Shown here: in pieces, positions 24,566 through 33,771 of the stretch
How positions within the stretch are numbered: position 1 is the stretch's first letter
Layout of the letters: each line of letters starts with the position of its first letter
DNA from: Candidatus Wildermuthbacteria bacterium
GTDB lineage: Bacteria; Patescibacteriota; Minisyncoccia; Minisyncoccales; UBA10102
Direction: 5' to 3'
NCBI GenBank assembly: GCA_016181405.1
Contig: JACOZJ010000003.1
Span: 1 to 42,748, forward strand
Length of the DNA: 42,748 nucleotides
Program-made: the position numbers and the translations under genes
Notes under the pieces: generated by a model
The model's database searches: none
Seen by the model: only the letters and a program-made list of their open reading frames with translations
What the model was told of the DNA's origin: nothing

Positions 24566-25201
24566 ATGAGTATCAGCGTGAAAACATACAACAGCGAAGG
24601 TAAAGAGGTGGGAACAATGAAGTTGCCCGAGAAGATTTTTGGTGTTGAGCTGAATTCTGATTTGGTGCATCGCGTGATGGTGTTGCAACAGGCAAACCGG
24701 CGCCAGATTTTAGCTGATACCAAAGGGCGGGGCGAGGTTTCTGGCGGCGGGAGAAAACCCTGGGCTCAAAAGCATACAGGGAGAGCTCGCCACGGCTCGA
24801 TTCGTTCGCCTATTTGGAAAGGAGGCGGCGTGACACATGGGCCGAGCGCAGAACGCAATTTTGTGAAAAAGATCAATAAGAAAATGCGCAGAAAGGCGCT
24901 TTCCATGGTTCTTTCTGCAAAGGCGAAAGGGGATTTGCTGGTTTTATTGGAAGACTTGAAACTTGAACGCGGCAAAACCAAGGAGCTGGCAGCTCTGCTG
25001 CGAAAGTTGCCCTGCGATAATAAGCGGTTATTGCTGGTTTTGCCCGCAATGAATCAAGAACTTATCCATGCAGGGAATAATCTTGCTTTCGCAAAAACAA
25101 TGCAGGCACGCGAGCTCAATGTATTGGATTTGGTGCAGGCAAAGTATTTGGTGATGCCAAAAGATTCTGTGCGAGTAATCGAGGAAACATTTGTGAAGTA
25201 A
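24566..25201 (+). CDS. rplD: Ribosomal protein uL4
   Basis: ADTKGRGEVSGGGRKPWAQKHTGRARHGSIRSPIWKGGGVTHGP. Confidence 0.97.
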   Translation: MSISVKTYNSEGKEVGTMKLPEKIFGVELNSDLVHRVMVLQQANRRQILADTKGRGEVSGGGRKPWAQKHTGRARHGSIRSPIWKGGGVTHGPSAERNFVKKINKKMRRKALSMVLSAKAKGDLLVLLEDLKLERGKTKELAALLRKLPCDNKRLLLVLPAMNQELIHAGNNLAFAKTMQARELNVLDLVQAKYLVMPKDSVRVIEETFVK

Positions 25202-25202
25202 T

Positions 25203-25619
25203 ATGGCTGCTTTAAATATTTTTGAAAAAAAGAAACCCGCCGCAAAGCAGCCGAAGGCTGCTAAACAGGCGGGCCCGCCGCAATCTGGTGGAGGCAGTTT
25301 GGGCGGGAAAACGGAAAAGGGTCAGCCTAGGATGGAAACAGCGGCGATCCAGCATCTTATTAGGCCTCATATTACGGAAAAAGCGACTGATTTGGCCTCA
25401 AAGAATCAGTATGTGTTTGTGGTAGATTCTTCGGCAAGTAAAAGAGAAATTGGAAGGGATGTGGCAAATAAGTATGGCGTAACCGTGCTGAAGACGCGAA
25501 TCGTGAACGTGCATCCAAAGAAAATGCGATTGGGAAGGACGCAGGGGATGAAGAAAGGGTACAAGAAGGCTATAGTACAAATAAAAATGGGAGAAAAAAT
25601 AGAGATTTTGCCAACGTAG
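25203..25619 (+). CDS. rplW: Ribosomal protein uL23 with N-terminal extension
   Basis: IRPHITEKATDLASKNQYVFVVDSSASKREIGRDVANKYGVTVLKTRIVNV, preceded by about 45 aa of Lys/Ala/Gly-rich extension. Confidence 0.95.
   Translation: MAALNIFEKKKPAAKQPKAAKQAGPPQSGGGSLGGKTEKGQPRMETAAIQHLIRPHITEKATDLASKNQYVFVVDSSASKREIGRDVANKYGVTVLKTRIVNVHPKKMRLGRTQGMKKGYKKAIVQIKMGEKIEILPT
25236..25273 (+). repeat. GC-rich palindromic element, in-frame in rplW
   Basis: CCCGCC-gcaa-AGCAGCC-gaa-GGCTGCT-aaaca-GGCGGG. Confidence 0.65.
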
Positions 25620-25631
25620 TGTTCAGAAACT

Positions 25632-26423
25632 ATGCAACGAGGAATTATTACAAAAAAGAAACCCGAAAAGCAATTGCTTATGCGCCTCCCAAAAAGCGGA
25701 GGGCGGGGTAATACTGGGCGCATTACAATACGGCATCGAGGAGGAGGGGCAAGGAAACTCTACCGGAAGATTATGTTCGGGCAAACTCAGCTTGGGCAAA
25801 AAGGGCAGGTTCGCGCAATCGAATACGATCCCAATCGGAACGCATTGATTATGCTTATAGAGTATACAAACGGATCCAAATTCTATATGTTAGCCCCTCA
25901 TGGGATTCGAGTGGGAGATGAGATTTTGTGCGATGAAAAAACTGATGTGAAAATAGGAAATCGGATGAAGCTGAAAAATGTTCCGCCGGGCGAACAAATA
26001 TACAACATTGAGTTGATACCTGGTCAGGGAGGAACAATAGTTCGCTCCGCCGGAAATTCAGCGCGCGTGGAAGCGCACGAGGGCAAGTACACGCAGCTCG
26101 CATTTCCGTCAAGCGAAATAAGGAGAGTGCTGGGCGAGTCTTTCTGTTCTATTGGGATGGTTTCAAATCCGGAATTCATGTATGAACGAGTAAAAAACGC
26201 GGGGCGTTCGCGACTCAAAGGGCGAAGACCTCATGTGCGCGGGACCGCTATGAATCCTGTGGATCATCCGCATGGAGGCGGAGAGGGAAGGCAGCCCATT
26301 GGTTTGAAATATCCAAAAACTCCGTGGGGTAAACCAGCACTCGGAGTGAAAACCAGAAGATCGAAGAAGTGGACGAATACGTTTATTATATCGAGAAGAA
26401 AGAAGAAAAAGAAAGAAAGATAA
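25632..26423 (+). CDS. rplB: Ribosomal protein uL2 (N-terminally short)
   Basis: KSGGRGNTGRITIRHRGGGARKLYR...GRRPHVRGTAMNPVDHPHGGGEGRQPIG...; the upstream in-frame TAG is the rplW stop. Confidence 0.97.
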   Translation: MQRGIITKKKPEKQLLMRLPKSGGRGNTGRITIRHRGGGARKLYRKIMFGQTQLGQKGQVRAIEYDPNRNALIMLIEYTNGSKFYMLAPHGIRVGDEILCDEKTDVKIGNRMKLKNVPPGEQIYNIELIPGQGGTIVRSAGNSARVEAHEGKYTQLAFPSSEIRRVLGESFCSIGMVSNPEFMYERVKNAGRSRLKGRRPHVRGTAMNPVDHPHGGGEGRQPIGLKYPKTPWGKPALGVKTRRSKKWTNTFIISRRKKKKKER

Positions 26424-26426
26424 ACT

Positions 26427-26744
26427 ATGGCACGATCGCTGAAAAAAGGACCATATATCGACGAGCGACTGCTTCAAAAGCTGAAAGGCGTGAAGCCCGA
26501 TGGCAAGACCGCGGTAAAAACGTGGTCGCGCTCAGCAGTCATTACTCCTGAAATGGTGGGATTTATCTTTGCTGTGCATAATGGAAAGACTTTTTTAAAT
26601 GTAAATGTAGCAGAGGCGATGGTAGGGCATAAGTTGGGAGAATTTTCGCCATCAACCAAGTTTTCAAGACATGGAGGGAAAATGCAAAAGGAAATAGAGC
26701 AGGGTCAAGTGGCGAACCCTCGAGTTGCGCCCAAGAAAGAATAA
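26427..26744 (+). CDS. rpsS: Ribosomal protein uS19
   Basis: MARSLKKGPYIDERLLQKLKG...WSRSAVITPEMVGFIFAVHNGKTFLNVNVAEAMVGHKLGEFSPSTKF. Confidence 0.97.
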   Translation: MARSLKKGPYIDERLLQKLKGVKPDGKTAVKTWSRSAVITPEMVGFIFAVHNGKTFLNVNVAEAMVGHKLGEFSPSTKFSRHGGKMQKEIEQGQVANPRVAPKKE

Positions 26745-26750
26745 AAGCAT

Positions 26751-27263
26751 ATGCAGTCAAAGGCAACATTGCGATATTTAAGAATTGCGCCCCGGAAAGT
26801 CAGACTCGTCGCAGAGTTGATACGCGGGAAAAAAACGAGCGAAGCAAACGCTATACTGCGTTTTTGTACGAAAAACGCAGCTAATCCTTTGCAGAAAATA
26901 CTTCAATCCGCTCTGGCCTCCGCAGTTAATAATTTTCAGCTCGATGAGGCGAATTTGTATATCGCAAAACTTGATGTGCAGGAGGGTTCGAAACTCAAGC
27001 GATATCGCCCGCGCGCGCGTGGACGAGCTTATCCTATTGAAAAAAAGACTTCCCATATTACCATGGTGCTCGATGAAATTGTTCCGACCGAAGGAGCTAA
27101 GAAAAGGAAATCTGTTCAGGGCAAGAAGAAAACCGAGGTGGGTACGCCGCAATCAACCAAAGCTGATTTGAGCGGGAAGCCAAAGTTTCGCGCAGAAAGG
27201 GAAATTGCGCAAGCAAAAAGAAATGCGAGAACTGCGAGATTCTTTAGAAGAAAAACGGTTTAA
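26751..27263 (+). CDS. rplV: Ribosomal protein uL22 with C-terminal extension
   Basis: ATLRYLRIAPRKVRLVAELIRGKKTSEANAILRF...RYRPRARGRAYPIEKKTSHITMVL. Confidence 0.96.
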   Translation: MQSKATLRYLRIAPRKVRLVAELIRGKKTSEANAILRFCTKNAANPLQKILQSALASAVNNFQLDEANLYIAKLDVQEGSKLKRYRPRARGRAYPIEKKTSHITMVLDEIVPTEGAKKRKSVQGKKKTEVGTPQSTKADLSGKPKFRAEREIAQAKRNARTARFFRRKTV

Positions 27264-27268
27264 TGATT

Positions 27269-27967
27269 ATGGCGCACAAAGTTCACCCAAAAATATTCCG
27301 TACAAGAGAAACAGCCGACTGGTATTCGCGCTGGTTCGAACGGGCTGCATATCCGGAAGCCCTGCGCGAGGACTACTTGATACGTTCGCATATTATCAAG
27401 AAATTGAAAGAAGCCGGCATAGAAAGTGTGGAGATTGAACGCTTTGCAGGGAAAATTTTGATTATCATTAATACGTCACGGCCGGGATTGCTGATTGGGC
27501 GTGGGGGTTCTGGCATTGAAGAGTTGCGCAAAGCGCTTGTAAAAATTTTGGAAACGGATAAAAAGAGTAGATATCGGAGTGCCCACCTTGAGCCGGCGAT
27601 GAGGGCAGTCGATAGCCGGAAACGAGAAATTCGCCTGGAAATACGGGAGATTAAAAATCCTTGGGCTTCAGCCTCTTTGACAGCTCAATGGATTGCACAG
27701 CAGCTTGAAAAGCGAATGCCGCACCGTAAAGTAATGAAGCAGGCAATCGGAAAGGTGATGGCGAACAAGGAAATTGAAGGTGTGCGAGTAGAAGTATCAG
27801 GAAGGTTGGGAGGTACTGATATTGCCAGGAGAGAGAAGTTAAGCATGGGAAGACTGCCTTTGCAAACATTGCGCGCCCGAATTGATTACGCGTTGCGAGA
27901 AGCGAAAACCACATACGGAATGATTGGAGTGAAAGTATGGATGTATAAGGGAGAAAAATTTGACTAG
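27269..27967 (+). CDS. rpsC: Ribosomal protein uS3
   Basis: MAHKVHPKIFRTRETADWYSRWF...RPGLLIGRGGSGIEELRKAL...GRLGGTDIARREKLSMGRLPLQTLRARIDYALREAKTTYGMIGVKVWMYKGE. Confidence 0.97.
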   Translation: MAHKVHPKIFRTRETADWYSRWFERAAYPEALREDYLIRSHIIKKLKEAGIESVEIERFAGKILIIINTSRPGLLIGRGGSGIEELRKALVKILETDKKSRYRSAHLEPAMRAVDSRKREIRLEIREIKNPWASASLTAQWIAQQLEKRMPHRKVMKQAIGKVMANKEIEGVRVEVSGRLGGTDIARREKLSMGRLPLQTLRARIDYALREAKTTYGMIGVKVWMYKGEKFD

Positions 27968-27969
27968 TT

Positions 27970-28380
27970 ATGCTTACGCCCAAAAAGGTAAAACATAGAA
28001 AATGGATGAAGGGAAGATCCCGAGCGAAAGGAGTAGAATCTCGGGGAACCGAAATCTCTTTCGGCTCTTACGGTTTGAAATCCGAAGGGACGAAGTGGGT
28101 TTCAGCCCGGCAGCTAGAAGCCTCCCGGCGAGCAATTATCCGGTATTTGCGTAAAGGAGGAAAGATGTGGACTCGTGTATTCCCAGACAAACCGATTACC
28201 AAAAAGGGCGCGGAAGTGCCAATGGGTGGCGGGAAAGGCGGCGTAGATCATTATGCGGTGGCCGTGAAGCCCGGAAGAATGCTTTTTGAGGTAGATGGTT
28301 TGGGAGAAGAAGCTGCGCGAGACGCATTACGCAAAGCAGCGGCAAAATTACCCTTAAAGACGAAAATTGTGAAACGTTAA
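27970..28380 (+). CDS. rplP: Ribosomal protein uL16
   Basis: MLTPKKVKHRKWMKGRSRAKGVESRGTEISFGSYGLKSEGTKWVSARQLEASRRAI. Confidence 0.97.
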   Translation: MLTPKKVKHRKWMKGRSRAKGVESRGTEISFGSYGLKSEGTKWVSARQLEASRRAIIRYLRKGGKMWTRVFPDKPITKKGAEVPMGGGKGGVDHYAVAVKPGRMLFEVDGLGEEAARDALRKAAAKLPLKTKIVKR

Positions 28381-28386
28381 ATCCGC

Positions 28387-28572
28387 ATGGAGACTTTTGA
28401 TTTACAGAAAAAAACTATGACAGAGTTGCAGAAGATGCTTAGAGAGGAACGCGCAAAACTTCAACAGTTGCGGTTTGATTTGCCCGGAGGCAAGGTAAAA
28501 AATGTGCGCGGGATTCGAGAGATACGAAGAAGCATCGCGCGAATATTAACGTTGATAAGACAGAAACAGTAG
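28387..28572 (+). CDS. rpmC: Ribosomal protein uL29
   Basis: [51 protein letters not shown]. Confidence 0.92.
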   Translation: METFDLQKKTMTELQKMLREERAKLQQLRFDLPGGKVKNVRGIREIRRSIARILTLIRQKQ

Positions 28573-28576
28573 AGCT

Positions 28577-28810
28577 ATGAGCAAACGAAGGTTAACTGGA
28601 ATAATTGTTTCAGACAAGATGACAAAGACTGTGGTAGTGGAAACGGTGAGATTCAAGCAGCATCCCAAATATCTGCGGCGTATTCAGATACACGAAAGAT
28701 ACAAGGCGCACGATGAGAAGGGGGAATTTCATACTGGCGATAGAGTTGTTATTGAAGAATCAAGGCCTTTGAGTAAGGATAAACGTTGGAGAGTAGTAGA
28801 AAAATTATGA
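28577..28810 (+). CDS. rpsQ: Ribosomal protein uS17
   Basis: [73 protein letters not shown]; stop TGA. Confidence 0.97.
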   Translation: MSKRRLTGIIVSDKMTKTVVVETVRFKQHPKYLRRIQIHERYKAHDEKGEFHTGDRVVIEESRPLSKDKRWRVVEKL

Positions 28811-29175
28811 TTCAACCAAGAACCAAACTCAAAGTTGCAGATAACACCGGGGCAAAAATCATCCAGTGTTTTCACGTTATGGGAGGTACGCGCCGTCGAT
28901 ATGCGCAAATTGGCGATGTGATTGTTGCTGCCGTCAAGGAAGCGGAACCCAGAAGAACGGTAAAAAAGCACGAGGTTGTCCGGGCGGTTGTGGTGCGGCA
29001 GAAAAAACCATTTCGGCGCGAAGACGGTTCGTATATCGCTTTTAGCGAAAACGCAGCCGTTCTTTTGGAGAAAGAACAAGAGCCAAAGGGTGGAAGGGTA
29101 TTCGGCCCGATTCCGCGAGAAATACGCGATAAAGGATTTACGAAGATTGCAGCGCTAGCTCCCGAAATATTATGA
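28807..29175 (+). CDS. rplN: Ribosomal protein uL14
   Basis: [52 protein letters not shown] overlap with rpsQ. Confidence 0.97.
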   Translation: MIQPRTKLKVADNTGAKIIQCFHVMGGTRRRYAQIGDVIVAAVKEAEPRRTVKKHEVVRAVVVRQKKPFRREDGSYIAFSENAAVLLEKEQEPKGGRVFGPIPREIRDKGFTKIAALAPEIL

Positions 29176-29477
29176 GAGTCAAGAAAGGTGACAATGTAAT
29201 AGTGACTAGTGGGAAAGATCGAGGAAAGAAAGGAAAGGTTTTGAGGGCGCTTCCGCGTGAGGCAAGAATAGTTGTCGAGGGAGTTAACATACGCAAAAAA
29301 CACGTCAAGGCAAAACGTGCAGATCAGAAGGGGCAGATTGTGGAGATGCCGGCTATGTTTTCTGTTTCTTCGGTAAAGCTCGTATGCGAAAAATGCGGAA
29401 AGCCGACACGAGTGGGCTACGCAGTGACAGGGAAGAAAAAGTCGCGGATATGCAAAAAATGCGGAGCGGAAATCTAA
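29172..29477 (+). CDS. rplX: Ribosomal protein uL24
   Basis: [46 protein letters not shown]. Confidence 0.97.
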   Translation: MRVKKGDNVIVTSGKDRGKKGKVLRALPREARIVVEGVNIRKKHVKAKRADQKGQIVEMPAMFSVSSVKLVCEKCGKPTRVGYAVTGKKKSRICKKCGAEI

Positions 29478-29478
29478 T

Positions 29479-30039
29479 ATGACAGGCTTAAAAGAAAAAT
29501 ACGAAAAAGAGGTTATTCCCGCTATGATGAAGAAGTTTGGCTACAAAAGCGTCATGGCTGTTCCACGTTTGGAGAAAGTGGTGCTAAACACCGGATTTGG
29601 CAAATTAATTACCGCGAAATCTGGCGATGATCATCGGAAAACGCTGGAGGCGATTTTAGGAGATATGTCGAGTATCGCCGGCCAGCGCGCCATGCTCACC
29701 CGAGCCAAGCAGTCTGTCGCCGGCTTTAAGCTTCGCGCGGGAACGCCCATAGGGGCCAAGGTAACATTACGGGGCGCTAGAGTGTACGGTTTCCTTGAAC
29801 GATTGATTCATGTGGTGCTTCCGCGTTCAAGAGATTTTCGCGGATTGCCAGTTTCCAATGTTGATGAAAGAGGGAATCTCGCGGTTGGCATTCGAGAGCA
29901 TATCTTTTTCCCGGAGGTTTCCCCAGAGAAGGCAAGAGATATTTTCGGACTCCAGGTAACAGTTACGACAACTGCGAAAAGCAAGGAAGAAGGGTTAGAG
30001 TTATTCCGTTTGTTAGGATTTCCCATTAAACATGATTAA
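29479..30039 (+). CDS. rplE: Ribosomal protein uL5
   Basis: [38 protein letters not shown]...[27 protein letters not shown]. Confidence 0.97.
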   Translation: MTGLKEKYEKEVIPAMMKKFGYKSVMAVPRLEKVVLNTGFGKLITAKSGDDHRKTLEAILGDMSSIAGQRAMLTRAKQSVAGFKLRAGTPIGAKVTLRGARVYGFLERLIHVVLPRSRDFRGLPVSNVDERGNLAVGIREHIFFPEVSPEKARDIFGLQVTVTTTAKSKEEGLELFRLLGFPIKHD

Positions 30040-30044
30040 CGAAT

Positions 30045-30230
30045 ATGGCAAGTAAAGCCCACATTTCAAAATCAAAGAAAAAGCCAAAATTTTCAAGCCG
30101 GACTCTGAACCGATGTTTTCGCTGCGGAAGAAAGCGCGGGTATATGCGGGATTTTGACTTATGCCGCATTTGTTTTCGAGAAATGGCAAACCAGGGATTA
30201 ATACCGGGGATTACGAAATCAAGTTGGTAA
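30045..30230 (+). CDS. rpsN: Ribosomal protein uS14, zinc-binding type
   Basis: [44 protein letters not shown] (two CxxC). Confidence 0.97.
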   Translation: MASKAHISKSKKKPKFSSRTLNRCFRCGRKRGYMRDFDLCRICFREMANQGLIPGITKSSW

Positions 30231-30237
30231 CTTACCT

Positions 30238-30627
30238 ATGCAAGATCCAATCGCAGACATGCTTAATCGTTTAGTAAACGCCCAAGCCGTGAAAAAAGAA
30301 ACGGTGGAAGTTCCGTTTTCGCAGATCAAATATGCGATTGCGAAAATTTTGGAAAGCAAGGGATTTGTAAAAAGCGTAGAGTTCAAGGGCAAGCGGACAA
30401 AGAAGCTCATCGAGATTGCTTTGCTTTATCCGGAAGGATTTCCGCGAATCGAAGGAGTTAAGCGTATTTCCAAGCCCGGGCAAAGAGTATACGCGCCCAC
30501 CCAGAAGATACGGCGTATACGAAGCGGCAAAGGGATTGCGATTATTTCCACTTCGAAAGGGTTGATGACAAATCAGGAAGCGCAAAAACAAAAAGTAGGA
30601 GGAGAAATACTTTGCGAAATTTATTAA
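30238..30627 (+). CDS. rpsH: Ribosomal protein uS8
   Basis: MQDPIADMLNRLVNAQAVKKETVEVPFSQIKYAIAKIL...GKGIAIISTSKGLMTNQEAQKQKVGGEILCEIY. Confidence 0.97.
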   Translation: MQDPIADMLNRLVNAQAVKKETVEVPFSQIKYAIAKILESKGFVKSVEFKGKRTKKLIEIALLYPEGFPRIEGVKRISKPGQRVYAPTQKIRRIRSGKGIAIISTSKGLMTNQEAQKQKVGGEILCEIY

Positions 30628-30631
30628 GGAT

Positions 30632-31186
30632 ATGAGCAGAATCGGAAAAAAACCAATTGAAATACCACAAGGGGTGCAGGTGCAGGTTGAAGGAAGAAAG
30701 GTGCTGGTGAAAGGGCCAAAGGGAGAACTCTCGCGTGAGTTTCGCCCCGAGGTTGCTATTGAGCAGAAAGATGGTAGCATGATTGTGAATTCATTGAGTA
30801 ATTCTAAGCTGGGAAAGTCTTTATGGGGGTTATCGCGCACGCTGCTTGCAAACATGATTCAGGGTGTTTCTCAAGGGTACGCGAAACGGCTGGAAATCGA
30901 AGGGGTAGGGTATAAGGCTGCAATGGAAGGTAATTCTTTGGCATTGAATGTAGGTTTTAGCAACCCCGTGAAAATGGAGCTTCCCCCACATACAACGGTT
31001 TCGGTTGAGAAGAATATTATTACGGTGAGCGGAATTGATAAAGAAGAAGTTGGACAGTTTGCGGCAAGCATTAGAAAGGTGCGAGTTCCTGAACCTTATA
31101 AGGGGAAAGGCATTCGATACGAAGGCGAAATTATACGTCGAAAACTTGGGAAGAAGGCGGCAACTGCTGCAGGGAGTAAGGCCTAA
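30632..31186 (+). CDS. rplF: Ribosomal protein uL6
   Basis: MSRIGKKPIEIPQGVQVQVEGRKVLVKGPKGELSREF...GKGIRYEGEIIRRKLGKKA. Confidence 0.97.
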   Translation: MSRIGKKPIEIPQGVQVQVEGRKVLVKGPKGELSREFRPEVAIEQKDGSMIVNSLSNSKLGKSLWGLSRTLLANMIQGVSQGYAKRLEIEGVGYKAAMEGNSLALNVGFSNPVKMELPPHTTVSVEKNIITVSGIDKEEVGQFAASIRKVRVPEPYKGKGIRYEGEIIRRKLGKKAATAAGSKA

Positions 31187-31187
31187 T

Positions 31188-31538
31188 ATGATTGAGGAAA
31201 CAAAGAGAGAAAAAAGAATACGGCGCCATAGGCGGATACGTGCGAGAATCACGGGGAATGCGGCAAGGCCGCGTTTGGCAGTGTTCCGTTCGAACAAACA
31301 TTTGTACGTTCAGTTGATTGACGACGAGAAGGGGCATGTGCTTGCTTCTTTTTCGGATATGAATTTCAAATCCAAGGAGAAGAAAGGAGAGGTTTCGAAA
31401 GAAATTGGCAAACGCATTGCGCAGGCGGCGAAGGATCAAAAAATCGGATCGATTGTGTTTGATCGGAGTGGATATAAATACCATGGGCACGTAAAGGTCT
31501 TAGCAGAAGAAATACGCTCGCAGGGCATTGTATTTTAA
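31188..31538 (+). CDS. rplR: Ribosomal protein uL18
   Basis: From ATG 31188: MIEETKREKRIRRHRRIRARITGNAARPRLAVFRSNKHLYVQLIDDEKGHVLASFSD. Confidence 0.96.
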   Translation: MIEETKREKRIRRHRRIRARITGNAARPRLAVFRSNKHLYVQLIDDEKGHVLASFSDMNFKSKEKKGEVSKEIGKRIAQAAKDQKIGSIVFDRSGYKYHGHVKVLAEEIRSQGIVF

Positions 31539-31539
31539 T

Positions 31540-32094
31540 ATGGCACGAGAACAAGGACAATCTGATCGCGGTCACGGTTCTAGGGGAGGATTTCGCAAGG
31601 AAGCGGGAAAGCGAGAGTCGGATGCAAAATTATTTGATTTAGCACGCGTTACGCGGGTGGCAGCGGGGGGTCGTCGTTTCCGTTTTCGCGCCGTCGTCAT
31701 TTCGGGCGACAAACAAGGGAAAGTAGGTGTTGGCGTTGCAAAAGGATCAGATGTTACCCAGGCGATAGAAAAGGCAACACGCCAGGCGAAGAAACGAGCC
31801 ATTCTGGTGCCTATTCAAAAGGGTACAATCCCGCATGAGGTGAAAGCAAAATTTGGGGCTTCAGTGGTATTGCTGAAACCGCAAAAAGGCGGCAGGGGTC
31901 TGGTTGCCGGAGGGCCGATACGCATTATTTGTGAATTCGCGGGAATTCAGAATATATCGGGAAAGTTTGTTTCGAAAACTCACAATAAGCTGAATAACGC
32001 ATTGGCGACGATAGAAGCTTTAAAAATGCTGAAAAAAGTCCGCCCGACGGCGGCGAAAAACGATGCAGATACACGAGATACAACCAAAGACTAA
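31540..32094 (+). CDS. rpsE: Ribosomal protein uS5
   Basis: RVAAGGRRFRFRAVVISGDKQGKVGVGVAKGSDVTQAIEKATRQAKK...GGPIRIICEFAGIQNISGKF. Confidence 0.97.
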   Translation: MAREQGQSDRGHGSRGGFRKEAGKRESDAKLFDLARVTRVAAGGRRFRFRAVVISGDKQGKVGVGVAKGSDVTQAIEKATRQAKKRAILVPIQKGTIPHEVKAKFGASVVLLKPQKGGRGLVAGGPIRIICEFAGIQNISGKFVSKTHNKLNNALATIEALKMLKKVRPTAAKNDADTRDTTKD

Positions 32095-32491
32095 ACAGCG
32101 AAAGGCACGCCGCATTGGCCGTGGCGGGAAAAAGGGCACGTATTCCGGGCGCGGCATGAAGGGGCAGAAATCCCGAGCCGGACATCGAATGTCTCCGAAG
32201 GTGCGGGAATTGCTGAAACGGTATCCCAAACTGCGCGGATCCCGGAGACCAACGCGTGAAAAAGCGATTATCGTAAAACTTTCCCAATTGGAAAAGCATT
32301 TTCAGGCCGGTGAAACGGTGAATCCTGCTGTGCTGGCGCAAAAGAAAATTGCAGGTAAAATAAAAGGGGTGATCCCTGGTATTAAAATTCTGGGCGATGG
32401 AGAAATAACCAAAGCGCTAACCATAGAAGATTGCGTTTTGTCAAAGCGCGCACGCGAGAAAATAGTAAAAGCGGGTGGAACCATAAAATAG
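32063..32491 (+). CDS. rplO: Ribosomal protein uL15
   Basis: RIGRGGKKGTYSGRGMKGQKSRAGHRMSPKVRELLKRYPKLRG; overlaps the end of rpsE, with no uL30 gene between. Confidence 0.96.
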   Translation: MQIHEIQPKTKQRKARRIGRGGKKGTYSGRGMKGQKSRAGHRMSPKVRELLKRYPKLRGSRRPTREKAIIVKLSQLEKHFQAGETVNPAVLAQKKIAGKIKGVIPGIKILGDGEITKALTIEDCVLSKRAREKIVKAGGTIK

Positions 32492-32493
32492 AC

Positions 32494-33771
32494 ATGCTTG
32501 AAAAACTCCTTCGACTTTTTAAACTTAAAGACCTTCGGAATAAGATTTTATTCGTTTTGGGCATTTTCGTCATTTTTCGATTAATGGCGAATATTCCCAT
32601 TCCCGGGATTGATGCCTCAAGATTGCAGGCCTTTTTTGAGGGCAATCAATTGTTTGGTTTGATTAATTTATTTACGGGTGGCGCGCTCGACAACCTTTCG
32701 ATTGTAATGCTTGGGGTGGGGCCGTACATTACCGCGGTCATTGTAATGCAGTTGCTTACGATGATTTTTCCGGCGCTCAATCGTTTGTATAAAGAAGAAG
32801 GTGAAGAAGGAAGAAAGAAATTTAATCAGTATGGAAGAATATTGACCATTCCTTTTGCGTTTGTGCAGGGATACGGATTTTTGACACTTCTTTCTCGGCA
32901 GGGCATTATCGATCAGTTGTCTCCGCTTTTTTACCTCACGGCGCTCGGCACGGTAATCGCTGGAACAGTATTTTTGATGTGGCTAGGCGAGTTGATTACG
33001 GAAAAGGGCATTGGAAATGGCGTGTCGCTTTTAATTTTTGCCGGTATCGTCGCTGAATTTCCTTTGAGTGTGCGGCAGCTATTTGTTGATTGGGATCCTT
33101 CACGCAGCCTTTCAATCGCCGCGTTTTTCCTCATGGCGATAGTAATTATCGCGGGGGTAGTGTTTGTAACGGAAGCGCGGCGCAATATTCCCGTATCTTA
33201 CGCTAAGCGCGTGCGCGGCAACAAAATTTATGGAGGTAGCTCCACGTATCTTCCTTTGAGCGTAAATCCTGCGGGAGTGATTCCCATCATTTTTGCATTG
33301 TCGCTTCTGATGTTTCCCGGAATGATCGCGAACTTCTTTGTAGGTCAGCCGGGTTTCGCGGGGAACATCGCGCGATTCATTACGACCAATTTCAATCCCA
33401 CATCCTGGATATATATTGTTGTGTACTTTTTGCTGGTGGGCGCTTTTACCTTTTTCTATACAGCAGTAACGTTCGAACCAAAATCGATTTCCACAAACCT
33501 GCAAAAGATGGGTGGGTTTGTGCCCGGCGTGCGGCCTGGCGCTTCTACCGCCGAACATATTTCCTATATCTTAAATCGCATACTGCTAATTGGCGCCCTG
33601 TTTTTGGGTGCGGTGGCGGTAATGCCTTTTTTGGTGCAGATGATTACTCACGTTACGGCGTTTCAATTTTTGCTCGGCGGCACCGCGCTTCTCATTATGG
33701 TAAACGTGGCTTTGGAGACTATGCGGCAAGTGCGGGCGCAGCTCCAGATGCGCGATTATGACACCTTCTAA
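32494..33771 (+). CDS. secY: Preprotein translocase subunit SecY
   Basis: Ten-TM pattern; IPIPGID...LFTGGALDNLSIVMLGVGPYITAVIVMQLL...GIGNGVSLLIFAGIVAEFP. Confidence 0.97.
   Translation: MLEKLLRLFKLKDLRNKILFVLGIFVIFRLMANIPIPGIDASRLQAFFEGNQLFGLINLFTGGALDNLSIVMLGVGPYITAVIVMQLLTMIFPALNRLYKEEGEEGRKKFNQYGRILTIPFAFVQGYGFLTLLSRQGIIDQLSPLFYLTALGTVIAGTVFLMWLGELITEKGIGNGVSLLIFAGIVAEFPLSVRQLFVDWDPSRSLSIAAFFLMAIVIIAGVVFVTEARRNIPVSYAKRVRGNKIYGGSSTYLPLSVNPAGVIPIIFALSLLMFPGMIANFFVGQPGFAGNIARFITTNFNPTSWIYIVVYFLLVGAFTFFYTAVTFEPKSISTNLQKMGGFVPGVRPGASTAEHISYILNRILLIGALFLGAVAVMPFLVQMITHVTAFQFLLGGTALLIMVNVALETMRQVRAQLQMRDYDTF

Noticed and set aside
28577-28810. Alternative genetic code (TGA = Gly, as in Gracilibacteria/SR1)
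   Set aside because: TGA terminates rpsQ and map at the expected C-termini, so standard bacterial code is used.
32063-32110. Loss of uL30 as a novel finding
   Set aside because: Absence of uL30 is a known general feature of CPR; used here only as taxonomic support.
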